This document shows, one piece after another, positions 8,681 to 17,337 of a stretch of 46,392 bases of DNA. The translations under genes and the position numbers were made by a program. The stretch's first letter is position 1. The number at the start of each line of letters is the position of its first letter. The notes beneath the pieces were generated by a model. It saw nothing but the letters and a program-made list of their open reading frames with translations, did not search any database and was not told where the DNA came from. Origin of the DNA: Spirochaetaceae bacterium (GTDB lineage Bacteria; Spirochaetota; Spirochaetia; SZUA-6; DRHE01); contig CP070696.1 in the NCBI GenBank assembly GCA_020353535.1, positions 3,865,787 through 3,912,178 of the forward strand, given 5' to 3'.

Positions 8681-8698
8681 AAATGGATATATCCATTT
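8681..8698. promoter_or_regulatory. Perfect 18-base palindrome between bcp and the M20 peptidase
   Basis: AAATGGATATATCCATTT is perfectly self-complementary. The flanks extend the symmetry imperfectly (AATGAATCCATAAATG at 8655-8670 against CATTTATTCATT after it). It lies in the divergent intergenic region upstream of the bcp -35 and about 127 bases before the peptidase start, so it could be an operator for either gene. No PerR-type consensus was recognised. Confidence 0.45.
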
Positions 8699-8824
8699 AT
8701 TCATTTACAAGGCTGCGATTCTTAAGTACTTTAGCTGCAGGGTATCCTAGTCGCTGATAATGGACTTGAAGCAAACGCAGAACATCAGAAGTCTGTCCAG
8801 TACGCTAAGGAGAAGGTAGGATCC

Positions 8825-10210
8825 ATGGAACAACGACGACAAAAAGCACTCGAATTCCTAAGGAACAATCACGAGAATCTGCTGCTAAAACTGGAGGAGT
8901 TCATCAGGATCCCCTCCATCTCCACGGAGCCGCAACACCACTCGGATGTCCGAAAAGCTGCAGAATGGCTGGCTGATCATCTCAAAGCCCTGGACATGGA
9001 GGCGGTGGAGATCTTTCCAACCCAGGGTGCTCCATTGGTTTTCGGAGCCTCCCGAAGCGGGGACTCCGACGCTCCAACCCTGCTGATCTATGGACACTAC
9101 GACGTGCAGCCCGTCGATCCATTGGAAGAGTGGGAGGGCGATCCCTTCGAACCGCGGCGTCAAAGCAACCTCCTCTATGCACGGGGTGCTTCGGACATGA
9201 AAGGTCAGATCATGGCGGCTCTGAATGCCCTCCAGGCTGTACAGAGCGCAGAGGGATCTCCCATCCGTTGTAAATTCCTCTTTGAAGGAGAGGAGGAGGT
9301 TGGTTCCCCCAACCTCTACCCGTTCATCCAAACCCACCGGGAGCTGCTCGCCTGCGATCTGTGTCTCAATCCAGATACGGGCATGCTGGGACCGGAGCTT
9401 CCCACCATCACCTATGGTCTGCGGGGTTTGGCCTACTTCGAGCTGCGTCTTCGTGGGCCATCTCAGGATCTGCACTCGGGGTCCTTCGGTGGGGTGGTTC
9501 ACAACCCGGCTCAGGTGCTCTGTGAGCTGATTGCGGACCTGCACGACCAGGACGGACGGGTAACCATTCCCGGATTCTACGACCCGGTGCTGGATCTCTC
9601 GCCTGAGGAGCGGCAGGAGCTGGCCCGACTGCCCGTAGACGAGGCCTTCTACCAGAAAAACGCCGGCGTGAAGAAGCTCTGGGGGGAGCCGGAATTCACA
9701 CCCCTTGAAAGGGTAAGCGCCCGCCCCACATTGGAGGTCAACGGACTATTGTCCGGTTTCATCGGGGAGGGCAGCAAGACCGTGCTTCCCGCCGCTGCCA
9801 TGGCCAAAATCTCCTGCCGCCTGGTCGCGGATCAGAAGCCCGAAGAGGTCAAGCAACAGCTGGAGAGATACCTGCGGAAGCACCTGCCCGAGACGGTGAG
9901 CTGGGAGCTGAAGTCCCTGGCCAGCGCTCCCCCGGTGCTCAGCCCGCGGGATTCCCGGGGCGTTCGCGCCCTGAGCACGGCCCTGGAAGCGATATGGGGC
10001 AAACGTCCGCTGTTCCGCAGGGAAGGGGGAACCGTGCCGATAGGAGCGTACCTGCAGGAGCTGCTGGGCATCGAGTCGGTCCAGACGGGATTTGCCTTGC
10101 CGGATGACAACGCCCACTCGCCTAACGAAAAACTGAATCTGCAGACGTGGAGCAGGGGGATCGAAGCGTTGGTGCATTTCATTTACAATCTTAGCGAGGG
10201 CGGCAGCTGA
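8825..10210 (+). CDS. M20 family dipeptidase / aminoacylase-like metallopeptidase
   Basis: A 461-residue cytosolic zinc peptidase of the ArgE/DapE/carnosinase group. It hydrolyses dipeptides or acyl-amino acids. Metal and catalytic motifs are present: GHYDVQP (first His and the catalytic Asp), ARGASDMKG (bridging Asp), FEGEEEVGS (catalytic Glu-Glu pair), and a C-terminal DDNAHSPNEKL providing the last His. The middle lid domain is in the expected place. The ribosome site AGGAGAAGGTAGG precedes the ATG. The downstream aldolase follows after 54 bases and may be co-transcribed. The exact substrate is not readable. Confidence 0.93.
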   Translation: MEQRRQKALEFLRNNHENLLLKLEEFIRIPSISTEPQHHSDVRKAAEWLADHLKALDMEAVEIFPTQGAPLVFGASRSGDSDAPTLLIYGHYDVQPVDPLEEWEGDPFEPRRQSNLLYARGASDMKGQIMAALNALQAVQSAEGSPIRCKFLFEGEEEVGSPNLYPFIQTHRELLACDLCLNPDTGMLGPELPTITYGLRGLAYFELRLRGPSQDLHSGSFGGVVHNPAQVLCELIADLHDQDGRVTIPGFYDPVLDLSPEERQELARLPVDEAFYQKNAGVKKLWGEPEFTPLERVSARPTLEVNGLLSGFIGEGSKTVLPAAAMAKISCRLVADQKPEEVKQQLERYLRKHLPETVSWELKSLASAPPVLSPRDSRGVRALSTALEAIWGKRPLFRREGGTVPIGAYLQELLGIESVQTGFALPDDNAHSPNEKLNLQTWSRGIEALVHFIYNLSEGGS

Positions 10211-10264
10211 AACGGTCCGCCGCCCAATGGCAAATAATAACCGTTAAAAAGTCAGGAGGGATCT

Positions 10265-11314
10265 ATGACAGATTTACAAAAACTCTTGGGCAAGGAGAGC
10301 AAGGTTCTGCTCGAGCACATCTGCAAGACAGTATCCAAGGACCAGCTGCATCTACCTGGGCCGGATTTCATCGACCGGGTCCTCACCATTAGCGACCGGC
10401 CGATCCAGGTCTTGCGGAACATGAGGAGCGTCTTCGACCACGGTCGGCTGACCGGAACGGGATACCTGTCGATCCTGCCGGTGGATCAGGGCATCGAGCA
10501 CTCGGCGGGCGCCTCGTTTGCACCGAATCCGATCTACTTCGATCCGGAGAACATCGTCAAGCTAGCCGTGGAGGGCGGCTGCAACGCGGTGGCATCCACT
10601 TTGGGAGTGCTGGGATCGGTTGCCCGCAAGTGGGCTCACCGCATCCCCTTCATCGTGAAGATCAACCACAACGAGCTTTTAACTTATCCGAGCAAGTACG
10701 ACCAGGTGCTTTTCGCCAGCGTGGACCAGGCCTTCGAGCTGGGAGCAGTGGCGGTCGGCGCCACCATCTACTATGGTTCCGACGAAGCCACCCGGCAGAT
10801 TCAGGAGATCACCGAAGCCTTCGAATACGCCCATGAACTGGGCATGTTTACAGTTCTCTGGGCCTACCTGAGGAACTCAGCCTTCAAAACTAAGGAGGCG
10901 GACTATCATCTGTCGGCGGACCTCAGCGGTCAGGCCAACCATCTCGGGGTTACGATCGAAGCGGACATTATCAAGCAGAAACAGCCGGAGTGCAACGGAG
11001 GCTACACGGCTCTGAAGTTCGGCAGGACCCACGACAAGGTGTATTCCCAACTTACCAGCGATCATCCCATCGATCTAACCCGCTACCAGGTAATGAATTG
11101 TTACATGGGGCGGGCCGGGCTGATCAACTCCGGCGGAGCTTCCGGGGAAAACGACCTGGCTCAGGCTGCCAGGACGGCCGTGATAAACAAGCGTGCCGGT
11201 GGTACCGGGCTCATCTCGGGACGTAAGGCCTTCCAGAAGCCGATGAAAGATGGTGTTGAGTTGCTCAACACAATTCAGGACATCTATCTGGACAAATCGG
11301 TCACCGTAGCCTGA
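10265..11314 (+). CDS. fbaB: Class I fructose-bisphosphate aldolase (FbaB/DhnA type)
   Basis: Splits fructose 1,6-bisphosphate into glyceraldehyde 3-phosphate and dihydroxyacetone phosphate in glycolysis, through a lysine Schiff base and without metal. The 349-residue length matches E. coli FbaB (350). Near-identical family blocks include [26 protein letters not shown] and [19 protein letters not shown] strong AGGAGGG ribosome site sits 5 bases before the ATG. A CCCGC/GCGGG hairpin just after the stop lacks a T-tract. Transketolase, which works in the same carbon network, is encoded convergently. Confidence 0.96.
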   Translation: MTDLQKLLGKESKVLLEHICKTVSKDQLHLPGPDFIDRVLTISDRPIQVLRNMRSVFDHGRLTGTGYLSILPVDQGIEHSAGASFAPNPIYFDPENIVKLAVEGGCNAVASTLGVLGSVARKWAHRIPFIVKINHNELLTYPSKYDQVLFASVDQAFELGAVAVGATIYYGSDEATRQIQEITEAFEYAHELGMFTVLWAYLRNSAFKTKEADYHLSADLSGQANHLGVTIEADIIKQKQPECNGGYTALKFGRTHDKVYSQLTSDHPIDLTRYQVMNCYMGRAGLINSGGASGENDLAQAARTAVINKRAGGTGLISGRKAFQKPMKDGVELLNTIQDIYLDKSVTVA

Positions 11315-11359
11315 AACGCTGCCCGCGCGAATGCGGGTGCTGCTCCCTGATACAGTCTT

Positions 11360-11389
11360 TTGACAGTCACGGCCGGGACTCCCTAAAAG
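11360..11389 (+). promoter_or_regulatory. Promoter-like sequence with no gene downstream
   Basis: TTGACA (11360-11365), 18-base spacer, TAAAAG (11384-11389). It points along the plus strand into a region with no open frame, between convergent fbaB and tkt. It could drive the structured element that follows. Confidence 0.4.
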
Positions 11390-11395
11390 ATCCGT

Positions 11396-11547
11396 TCGAA
11401 TCTGCAGATAATTAACAATGGAGCAGAGAATATGGGACGGCGATTGGGAGTTCCCGCTTTACACCGTCAGGAGGAGAGGGCGACCTCCGGGTTGCCTTCT
11501 GATGGGGGTTTTCAGTCTAGTCGTGGGTTCGAGACCCACCTGTTCCA
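11396..11547 (+). ncRNA. Candidate structured RNA with a tRNA-like T-arm
   Basis: This non-coding stretch folds into several paired pieces. GGAGCAG (11420-11426) can pair with CTGTTCC (11540-11546) as a 7-pair closing stem. Next to its 3' strand is a canonical T-arm, GTGGG-TTCGAGA-CCCAC (11523-11539), followed by an unpaired A as discriminator. Between them TCAGGAGG (11467-11474) pairs with CCTTCTGA (11495-11502), capped by GAGG-GCGA-CCTC with a GNRA loop (11476-11487). A GACGG/CCGTC stem competes for two bases. About 128 bases from stem to stem is too long for a tRNA and too short for a normal tmRNA. No terminator is evident. It could also be a decayed tRNA or att remnant. Confidence 0.35.
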
Positions 11548-11564
11548 GGTTCAGGGACCCGGAT

Positions 11565-13550
11565 TCAGGATAGAAGCGGCTTGATTCGTTCTGCCACCGC
11601 CTGGGGAGTGAAGCCCAGGTGTTCGGCGATTTTGGCCGCGGGAGCAGATTCCCCGAAGCGATCGATCGTCACCAGCGCAGCCTCCCTTCCCACCACATCG
11701 GCCCATCCCAGGGAAACCCCGGATTCCAAAGCCACCCGGGACGCGGAATCGGGAATGAGCTTGTGCCGATACTCCACAGGTGCCTGCAGGAAAAGCTCAC
11801 GGCTGGGCATGGATACCACCCGGATCCTCTCGCCCGCACTTCCCAAGGCGGTTTTGGCATCCAGAGCCAGGTTGACTTCTGATCCGGTAGCTACGAGCAC
11901 GACTTCGGGATCGACACCTGAGCCGGTATCGGAGGCGATGTAGGCGCCGTAGGCCAGGTGTTCCCGCCACCTCTCGTCCGCCTTGGCAAATACCGTGAGA
12001 TTCTGCCGCGTCAGGGCTAGTGCTGTGGGGCCGTCGCTTCGCTCCAGCGCCATGCGCCAGGCCTGAGCGGTCTCCTCCGCGTCCGCCGGCCGCAGAACCA
12101 GCAAGTTCGGGATAGCCCGCAGCGCCGCCAGGTGCTCGACCGGCTCGTGGGTCGGTCCGTCTTCGCCAACGAAGACCGAATCGTGGGTAAATACGTAAAT
12201 CACGGGCAGCCCCATCAGCGCTGCCAGGCGGATCGACGGACGCATGTAGTCGGAAAACACCAAAAAAGTCGCACAGTAGGGCCGGAACCCCCCGTGCAGA
12301 GCCAGGCCGTTTGCGATCGCCCCCATGGCATGCTCCCGAATCCCGAAGTGCATGTTTCGTCCTTCGGGGGTGGCGGCCTGAAAACTGCTGAAACCTTTCA
12401 GCAGGGTGTTGTTCGAAGGCGCCAGATCCGCGGACCCCCCCACAAGCTGGGGTACAGCGGTCGCAATCGAATTGAGCACTCCCCCGCTGGCCTTGCGTGT
12501 GGCCATTTTCTCCCCCTCTTTGAAATCGGGAAAAACCGCAGCGCCCAGATCGGCTGGACCGAGCTGAAGATCCCACGTTTTGCGCTTGTCCGGATTCTTA
12601 CTGGACCAGGCTTCGAACAGCTCCCGCCAGCTTTCATATCCTCGTTTCCATCCCTCCTGTTTGGATCGGAAATAGATCAAGGCATCTTCGGGGATGTGGA
12701 ACGGCTCATCAGGTACGCCGAGGGCTTTCTTGGTGGCGGTGATCTCCTCCTCCCCCAAAGGGGAACCGTGGGTCTCGTGAGATCCGGCCATATTGGGCGA
12801 ACCCTTGGCGATGGTGGAGTGCAGGAGTATCAGAGTCGGCCTGGCGGCTTCCCGTTTCGCCTCCTCAACCAGCTTCAGGATGCCTTCGATGTCGTAGGCA
12901 TCCCCCTCCAGAGTCTGCCAGCCGTAGCCTTCGTAGCGCTTCCTCACATCTTCGGAGAAAGCCAGGTCCGTGGACCCCTCAATGGTGATATGGTTGGAAT
13001 CATAAAAGACGATCAGCTTGCCGAGGCCGAGATGCCCCGCCAGGGAGGACGCCTCTGCGCTGACACCTTCCATCAGATCGCCGTCTCCGGCCAGCACGAA
13101 GGTGTAGTGATCCACCACCTTCTGGTCCGTGTTGAAAGTCGCCCCGAGCATGCGTTCGGCAATGGCCATACCCACGGCATTGGCGACGCCCTGCCCCAGA
13201 GGTCCGGTGGTTGTTTCCACCCCTACGGTCTGGCCGTACTCCGGGTGACCGGGAGTTATGGATCCCAGTTGACGGAAGTTTTTGATATCCTCCAGGCTCA
13301 GAGGGTATCCGGACAGATGTAGAAGGGAGTACAGCAGCATGCTGCCGTGCCCTGCGGACAGCACGAAGCGATCTCTGTTGATCCAATTCGGATCCTGAGG
13401 ATTGTGCTTTAGTATCTCCCCGTAGAGAAGAACCCCCAGCTCGGCACAGCCCATCGGCAACCCGGGATGACCGGAGTTGGCCTTCTGGACTGCATCCATC
13501 GCGAGTACGCGTACCGCCGTGGCCGCGCTCTGGATCGCCTGTGTTTGCAT
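11565..13550 (-). CDS. tkt: Transketolase
   Basis: Thiamine-diphosphate enzyme that moves two-carbon units between pentose, triose and hexose phosphates in the non-oxidative pentose phosphate pathway. The 661-residue length is normal. Motifs seen: [15 protein letters not shown] at the N-terminus; the TPP-binding GDG block ([19 protein letters not shown], with DSN following); [14 protein letters not shown] with the catalytic Glu in the second domain; and [16 protein letters not shown] with active-site His residues. GAGG lies 8 bases before the ATG. It begins 18 bases after secF ends on the same strand, so it may share the yajC-secD-secF transcript. Confidence 0.97.
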   Translation of the reverse strand: MQTQAIQSAATAVRVLAMDAVQKANSGHPGLPMGCAELGVLLYGEILKHNPQDPNWINRDRFVLSAGHGSMLLYSLLHLSGYPLSLEDIKNFRQLGSITPGHPEYGQTVGVETTTGPLGQGVANAVGMAIAERMLGATFNTDQKVVDHYTFVLAGDGDLMEGVSAEASSLAGHLGLGKLIVFYDSNHITIEGSTDLAFSEDVRKRYEGYGWQTLEGDAYDIEGILKLVEEAKREAARPTLILLHSTIAKGSPNMAGSHETHGSPLGEEEITATKKALGVPDEPFHIPEDALIYFRSKQEGWKRGYESWRELFEAWSSKNPDKRKTWDLQLGPADLGAAVFPDFKEGEKMATRKASGGVLNSIATAVPQLVGGSADLAPSNNTLLKGFSSFQAATPEGRNMHFGIREHAMGAIANGLALHGGFRPYCATFLVFSDYMRPSIRLAALMGLPVIYVFTHDSVFVGEDGPTHEPVEHLAALRAIPNLLVLRPADAEETAQAWRMALERSDGPTALALTRQNLTVFAKADERWREHLAYGAYIASDTGSGVDPEVVLVATGSEVNLALDAKTALGSAGERIRVVSMPSRELFLQAPVEYRHKLIPDSASRVALESGVSLGWADVVGREAALVTIDRFGESAPAAKIAEHLGFTPQAVAERIKPLLS

Positions 13551-13568
13551 GATCAGGACCTCACATCC

Positions 13569-14693
13569 TTAGTGTCTTTTCTTCTTTTTCTTCTTGCGGC
13601 TAGGCTGAACCCGGGTAACCTTGACCTCGGCCCTTGGCCCGGATTCGGGTGCAGCTTCTTTCCCAGCTTTTTCTTGCTCCGCGGCCGCCGGTGCAGCTGC
13701 TGCAGACGCCAGGTTGGCCGCCGCCTCCCGACGAGCCTGGGCGGCCGGGACTGTGGCCTGACGTCCGTACAGCTGGACATCCCGACGCCTGCGTCGTCTG
13801 TCCGCCGCCCGCGTCCAGCCCAATACGATCGGAGAGGCGACAAAGATCGTCGAATAGGTGCCGACCACCACACCGACCATCAGGCTCAGGGCGAAGTTCT
13901 TGATGTCCCCCGTGCCGAAGATGAAAATCGTAGCCACCGCCAAAAGCGTGGTCAGCGATGTCAGCAGGGTGCGGCTCATGGACTGGGTGATGCTGGTATT
14001 AAGGATCACACCCAGATCGGCGTCCCGCATCAACTCCTGGTTCTCCCGCACTCTGTCGAAGATGACGATGGTGTCATTCAGGGAGTAGCCGATGATGGTC
14101 ATGATCGCAGCAATCGTGGTGGTGGTCACTTCCAGCTGAAATACGGCTATGACCCCCATCATGATCAGGGTATCGTGGATCAGACAGAGGACCGCCGCGC
14201 TGGCGTAGCGGAACTTGAAGCGAAAGGCCGTGTAGATCAGGATCAGCAGCATGGCCACCAGGACGATCGACACGGTCTGCCCGGCCAGCTCCCTGGAGTA
14301 GCGGGGTCCGACGAAGTCGCTCGACTGGATCTCCACGTTCTCGGCTCCGAAGGCGTCGCCGAGCAGTTCCGACAAGCGGTCCTCCATTCGATTCTGGAAG
14401 CCCGTATCCTCCGCAGGCGCGGTCACCTTCACGGTGAACTGCTGTGCGGCGGGAGGCCCGACAACCTGCAGACTCACCCCTTCGATCTCGATCAGGGCAT
14501 CCCGCAGGTCGGCGATATCCGCACGTGCCGCTGAAGGATCGACTCGGATCTGCTGGATCAAACCAGCGGTGTAGTCGATGCCGAAGTTTAATCCCCCCCG
14601 GACGAAGTAGCCCGCGACACCGGCGGCGATCAGCAGCAGGGAGATTGCAATCATAACGAAACGCAGTTTGAGGAAATCGATCGCTCGTTTCAT
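13569..14693 (-). CDS. secF: Protein translocase subunit SecF with a lysine-rich C-terminal tail
   Basis: Inner-membrane partner of SecD that uses the proton or ion gradient to help preproteins leave the Sec channel. 374 residues with six predicted TM segments. Family blocks include GIDYTAGLIQQIRV near the N-terminus, GYSLNDTIVIFDRVREN and the SMSRTLLTSLTTLLAV segment. The start at 14693 gives an ATGA overlap with the secD stop and has GGAGGG at good spacing; the ATG at 14711 is less likely. Unusually, the C-terminus carries about 80 extra Ala/Pro/Lys-rich residues ending in RKKKKKKRH, which should be cytoplasmic and could touch ribosomes or RNA. Confidence 0.95.
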   Translation of the reverse strand: MKRAIDFLKLRFVMIAISLLLIAAGVAGYFVRGGLNFGIDYTAGLIQQIRVDPSAARADIADLRDALIEIEGVSLQVVGPPAAQQFTVKVTAPAEDTGFQNRMEDRLSELLGDAFGAENVEIQSSDFVGPRYSRELAGQTVSIVLVAMLLILIYTAFRFKFRYASAAVLCLIHDTLIMMGVIAVFQLEVTTTTIAAIMTIIGYSLNDTIVIFDRVRENQELMRDADLGVILNTSITQSMSRTLLTSLTTLLAVATIFIFGTGDIKNFALSLMVGVVVGTYSTIFVASPIVLGWTRAADRRRRRRDVQLYGRQATVPAAQARREAAANLASAAAAPAAAEQEKAGKEAAPESGPRAEVKVTRVQPSRKKKKKKRH

Positions 14694-16414
14694 CCCTGCA
14701 CCCTCCGCCACATGATGCTCAGGCGGGACACCCGCAGAACATCTGTGGCAAAATCAAAGATCAGTCGCGATACGAACAGAGCGGTGATCAACGAGGAAAC
14801 GATCCCGATCGCCAGGGTATTGGCAAAACCCTGGACGGGTCCTTTTCCCAGCAACGACAAGGCTACCGCCGCGATGAAGGTGGTTATATTCGCATCCAGA
14901 ATGGCCCATAGGGCTTTGTCGAAGCCCGCCTTTACCGCGGCTTTGGCGGACTTGCCGGTGCGGTACTCCTCCTTGATACGCTCGAACACGATCACGTTGG
15001 CATCCACGGCCATACCGATGGTCAGGATGACACCTGCTATGCTCGGCAGGGTCAGCGTGAATCCCAAAACCGAGAGAACGGCGACCATGATGTACAGATT
15101 CAGGACCAGGGCCAGATCGGCGATCAGACCGGCGCCCTTGTAGAAGATCAACATAAAAAGGATGACCAGGGCGAAACCGTAGGAGATGGCCTGCAAGCCG
15201 ATGCGGATCGCGTCCTCTCCGAGGGATGCGCCGACCGCCTGTTGATTGATAACCTCCAGCGGTACGGGCAGTGCACCGGTGCGCAGCACCAGGGCCAGGT
15301 CTTCCGCCTCATCCCGTTCGAAACCGCTGACCTGTACGGCATCCCGGATCGGCTCGTTGATTCGAGCCTGGGCTTTGACTTTGTCCCCCAAGATAACGGC
15401 CAGCGTACGGTTGACATTGTCGCTGGTCAGCTTGTAGAAGATGTCCCCGCCCTCGCCTGTGAGGAAGAAGTTGACCACGGGCCTTCCGGTAATTGGATCG
15501 GCATTCACCTGGGCGTTGCGGATGTAGTTGCCTGAAAGTCCCGGTTCGCTTTCGATCACCGTAAAACCCCGCAGCTGGTCGATTCCATAGGCATCCTTTG
15601 TGTATACCCCGCGCAGAGTTGTTCCAGCGGGCAGTATTTCCGGCTGCAGAATCTCTCCGTTGGAACCGATGAAAGCCCCAGGATTGTCACTCTGGTATTC
15701 GATGAACAGTGCCAGCGCCTCCTCGTCGACTAGATGGAAGTTCAAGATACCTCTCCCGCGGATATAGCGGTTCATCGCTTCCCGGTCCGCCTCCCCCGGA
15801 AGCTCGACCAGAATCAGATCATCCCCCTGGCGCCGAAGTTGGGGCTCCCGCACGCCGAATTGGTCTACCCGGTTGTTGAGAATCTCCAGGGCTCGGCGCA
15901 TGGCGTCTTCCCGCTCCGCAGCGGTCAGGGATTGGCCGCCGCTGCGCTCCAGCTCCTCCAGGTTGGCCCGTATCAGCACCCGCATACCCCCGCGCAGATC
16001 CAATCCCAGCTGGATGCGCCTGTCCGCCCCCTCCTTGAGCGCCAAGATCTCCTCGCGAAAATGATCTTCCAAGGTGAGCAGCAGTTCTTCCCTGCTCAGG
16101 TAGCCCCGAAACACCTCTTCAATGGTCCACGTTCTGGGAACGGATCGGCCGTCTGTTTTATAGTTTTCCGTTGCTTTCTCGGTGAGAAACCGATATTCCT
16201 CCGGAAGCGGATCATCAGGCGTGAGGCCCTGGAGCTCCCGCAGGGTATCTGCCGCTTTGCGCTCGGCGTAGAGCTTGATCTGGTTCCTCGATGCATACGA
16301 CAGCTCCCGCATCTGTTCAGGAACGAGTAAGTACCACTTGATCGTGGGGTAGAGGAAAGCTAATGCAACGCCGACGAGAATGAGGATCAGCAGTAATCTG
16401 AATCGTTTAGACAT
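14690..16414 (-). CDS. secD: Protein translocase subunit SecD
   Basis: 574-residue inner-membrane protein with one N-terminal TM, a large periplasmic part (P1 with the LGLDLRGGMRVLIRANLEEL block), and a C-terminal bundle of five TMs with the SecD/SecF motif DANVIVFERIKEEYR. It works with SecF and YajC to pull translocating proteins. GGAG sits just before the ATG. The order yajC-secD-secF is the classic operon, with a 63-base gap to yajC and a 4-base overlap with secF. Confidence 0.97.
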   Translation of the reverse strand: MSKRFRLLLILILVGVALAFLYPTIKWYLLVPEQMRELSYASRNQIKLYAERKAADTLRELQGLTPDDPLPEEYRFLTEKATENYKTDGRSVPRTWTIEEVFRGYLSREELLLTLEDHFREEILALKEGADRRIQLGLDLRGGMRVLIRANLEELERSGGQSLTAAEREDAMRRALEILNNRVDQFGVREPQLRRQGDDLILVELPGEADREAMNRYIRGRGILNFHLVDEEALALFIEYQSDNPGAFIGSNGEILQPEILPAGTTLRGVYTKDAYGIDQLRGFTVIESEPGLSGNYIRNAQVNADPITGRPVVNFFLTGEGGDIFYKLTSDNVNRTLAVILGDKVKAQARINEPIRDAVQVSGFERDEAEDLALVLRTGALPVPLEVINQQAVGASLGEDAIRIGLQAISYGFALVILFMLIFYKGAGLIADLALVLNLYIMVAVLSVLGFTLTLPSIAGVILTIGMAVDANVIVFERIKEEYRTGKSAKAAVKAGFDKALWAILDANITTFIAAVALSLLGKGPVQGFANTLAIGIVSSLITALFVSRLIFDFATDVLRVSRLSIMWRRVQG

Positions 16415-16477
16415 GGTAATCTCCGAAACGGGTTGGTTATGGATGCCGAATAATCGAGTAAGCGGTACAGATATCCG

Positions 16478-16828
16478 CTATTCTTGGGTCTCTTCCGCGC
16501 TCTCCCGGCTCTCTTTTCGCTCGAGCACGCTGCTGACGGCGCTCTTGTTGAACTCGATCTTGGTGTTATCATCGACTTTGATGGTGACGGTATTCTCTTT
16601 GACGTGCTTTACAACACCTCGGATGCCCCCAGCCGTAGCCACTTTATCTCCCGGGCGCAGCGTGGAAAGCATGCTCTGGGTGTCCTTCTGCTTCTTTCTC
16701 TGGGGTCGGATGATCAGGAAGTAGAAAATAACGATGATCAAGCCGAAGGTTACTACCATCGTGATCATTTGATTGCCTCCGCCCGCCGCGGCCTGCAGCA
16801 GGGGTAATGGGAACAGAAAATTTGCCAT
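16478..16828 (-). CDS. yajC: Preprotein translocase subunit YajC
   Basis: Small single-pass membrane protein of 116 residues in the SecDF-YajC complex. The TM segment (about 23-39) is followed by the hallmark IRPQRKKQKDTQSMLSTLRP and a GDKVATAGGIRGVV beta domain. It is preceded by AAAGGA and a modest promoter (TTGACT at 16887-16892 on the minus strand, with a weak -10). The gap 16829-16969 also holds a GCCGC/GCGGC hairpin (about 16912-16927) after the upstream gene, which may be a weak terminator. Confidence 0.95.
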   Translation of the reverse strand: MANFLFPLPLLQAAAGGGNQMITMVVTFGLIIVIFYFLIIRPQRKKQKDTQSMLSTLRPGDKVATAGGIRGVVKHVKENTVTIKVDDNTKIEFNKSAVSSVLERKESRESAEETQE

Positions 16829-16969
16829 TATGTATGTCCTTTACTGTATGAGATTTCTGTGAAAAGTAACACAAAATACCGGCAAGAGTCAAGGTAAGTG
16901 GTCACGCCTTTGCCGCCCGCTTGCGGCATTGCCCACCGGCATTACCAGGTGCCTGAGGATGTGACGGAC

Positions 16970-17281
16970 CTAGATGACCGTAACCTTGGCGATCCCTTCG
17001 GGAACTTCCAGTACCCCGAAGGTACGCTTGAGCTCCTCCACGCTGCCTATGCGTTTGGCTGCTTTGCTATTGTAGATCTCCAGTACCCGCGCGAGCGCCT
17101 CTCCGCTCCCTTGGCCGGAAGATGCTTCGTAGACGGCGGAACATATTGCCTGTTTGTACAGCTGTTTCTCCGCCAGTTGCTCCGCGGATAGAGACCCGTA
17201 GCGCTTCTTCAGGGCACCGTCAACTACCGCTACATTTCCCTCATACCCGATCGTGAAAGTAAAATCCTGACGACTGATCAA
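16970..17281 (-). CDS. Small unknown protein (103 residues)
   Basis: I do not recognise a named family. The chosen start is TTG at 17281, because GAGGAG lies 7 bases upstream. The longer frame upstream would be Arg/Trp-rich and overlap the divergent gene's promoter. The product reads as a compact alpha/beta protein (ISRQDFTFTIGYEGNVAVVD, an EQLAEKQLYKQAICSA helix, and a C-terminal LEVPEGIAKVTVI strand). Codon and residue use look like a real gene. It lies upstream of yajC on the same strand and divergent to the PilZ gene, 56 bases apart. Confidence 0.7.
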   Translation of the reverse strand: MISRQDFTFTIGYEGNVAVVDGALKKRYGSLSAEQLAEKQLYKQAICSAVYEASSGQGSGEALARVLEIYNSKAAKRIGSVEELKRTFGVLEVPEGIAKVTVI

Positions 17282-17296
17282 AACCCATGCTCCTCG

Positions 17297-17326
17297 ATGG
17301 CAGGCCCGCCGAAAATAGTCTATACT
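17297..17326 (+). promoter_or_regulatory. Promoter of the PilZ gene
   Basis: ATGGCA (17297-17302), 18-base spacer, TATACT (17321-17326). The -10 ends 11 bases before the ATG at 17338, consistent with a leader of about five bases. The -35 is only 4/6. Confidence 0.45.
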
Positions 17327-17337
17327 GGTACAGAACC

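Noticed and set aside
11420..11547. Plain tRNA gene
   Set aside because: The acceptor and T-arm fit, but 128 bases between ends and no D-arm or anticodon arm in a normal place rule out a standard tRNA.
11396..11547. tmRNA
   Set aside because: Too short, and no tag reading frame ending in Ala-Ala was found.
14694..14711. Upstream ATG for SecF
   Set aside because: The ATG at 14693 overlaps the secD stop as ATGA and has better ribosome-site spacing.
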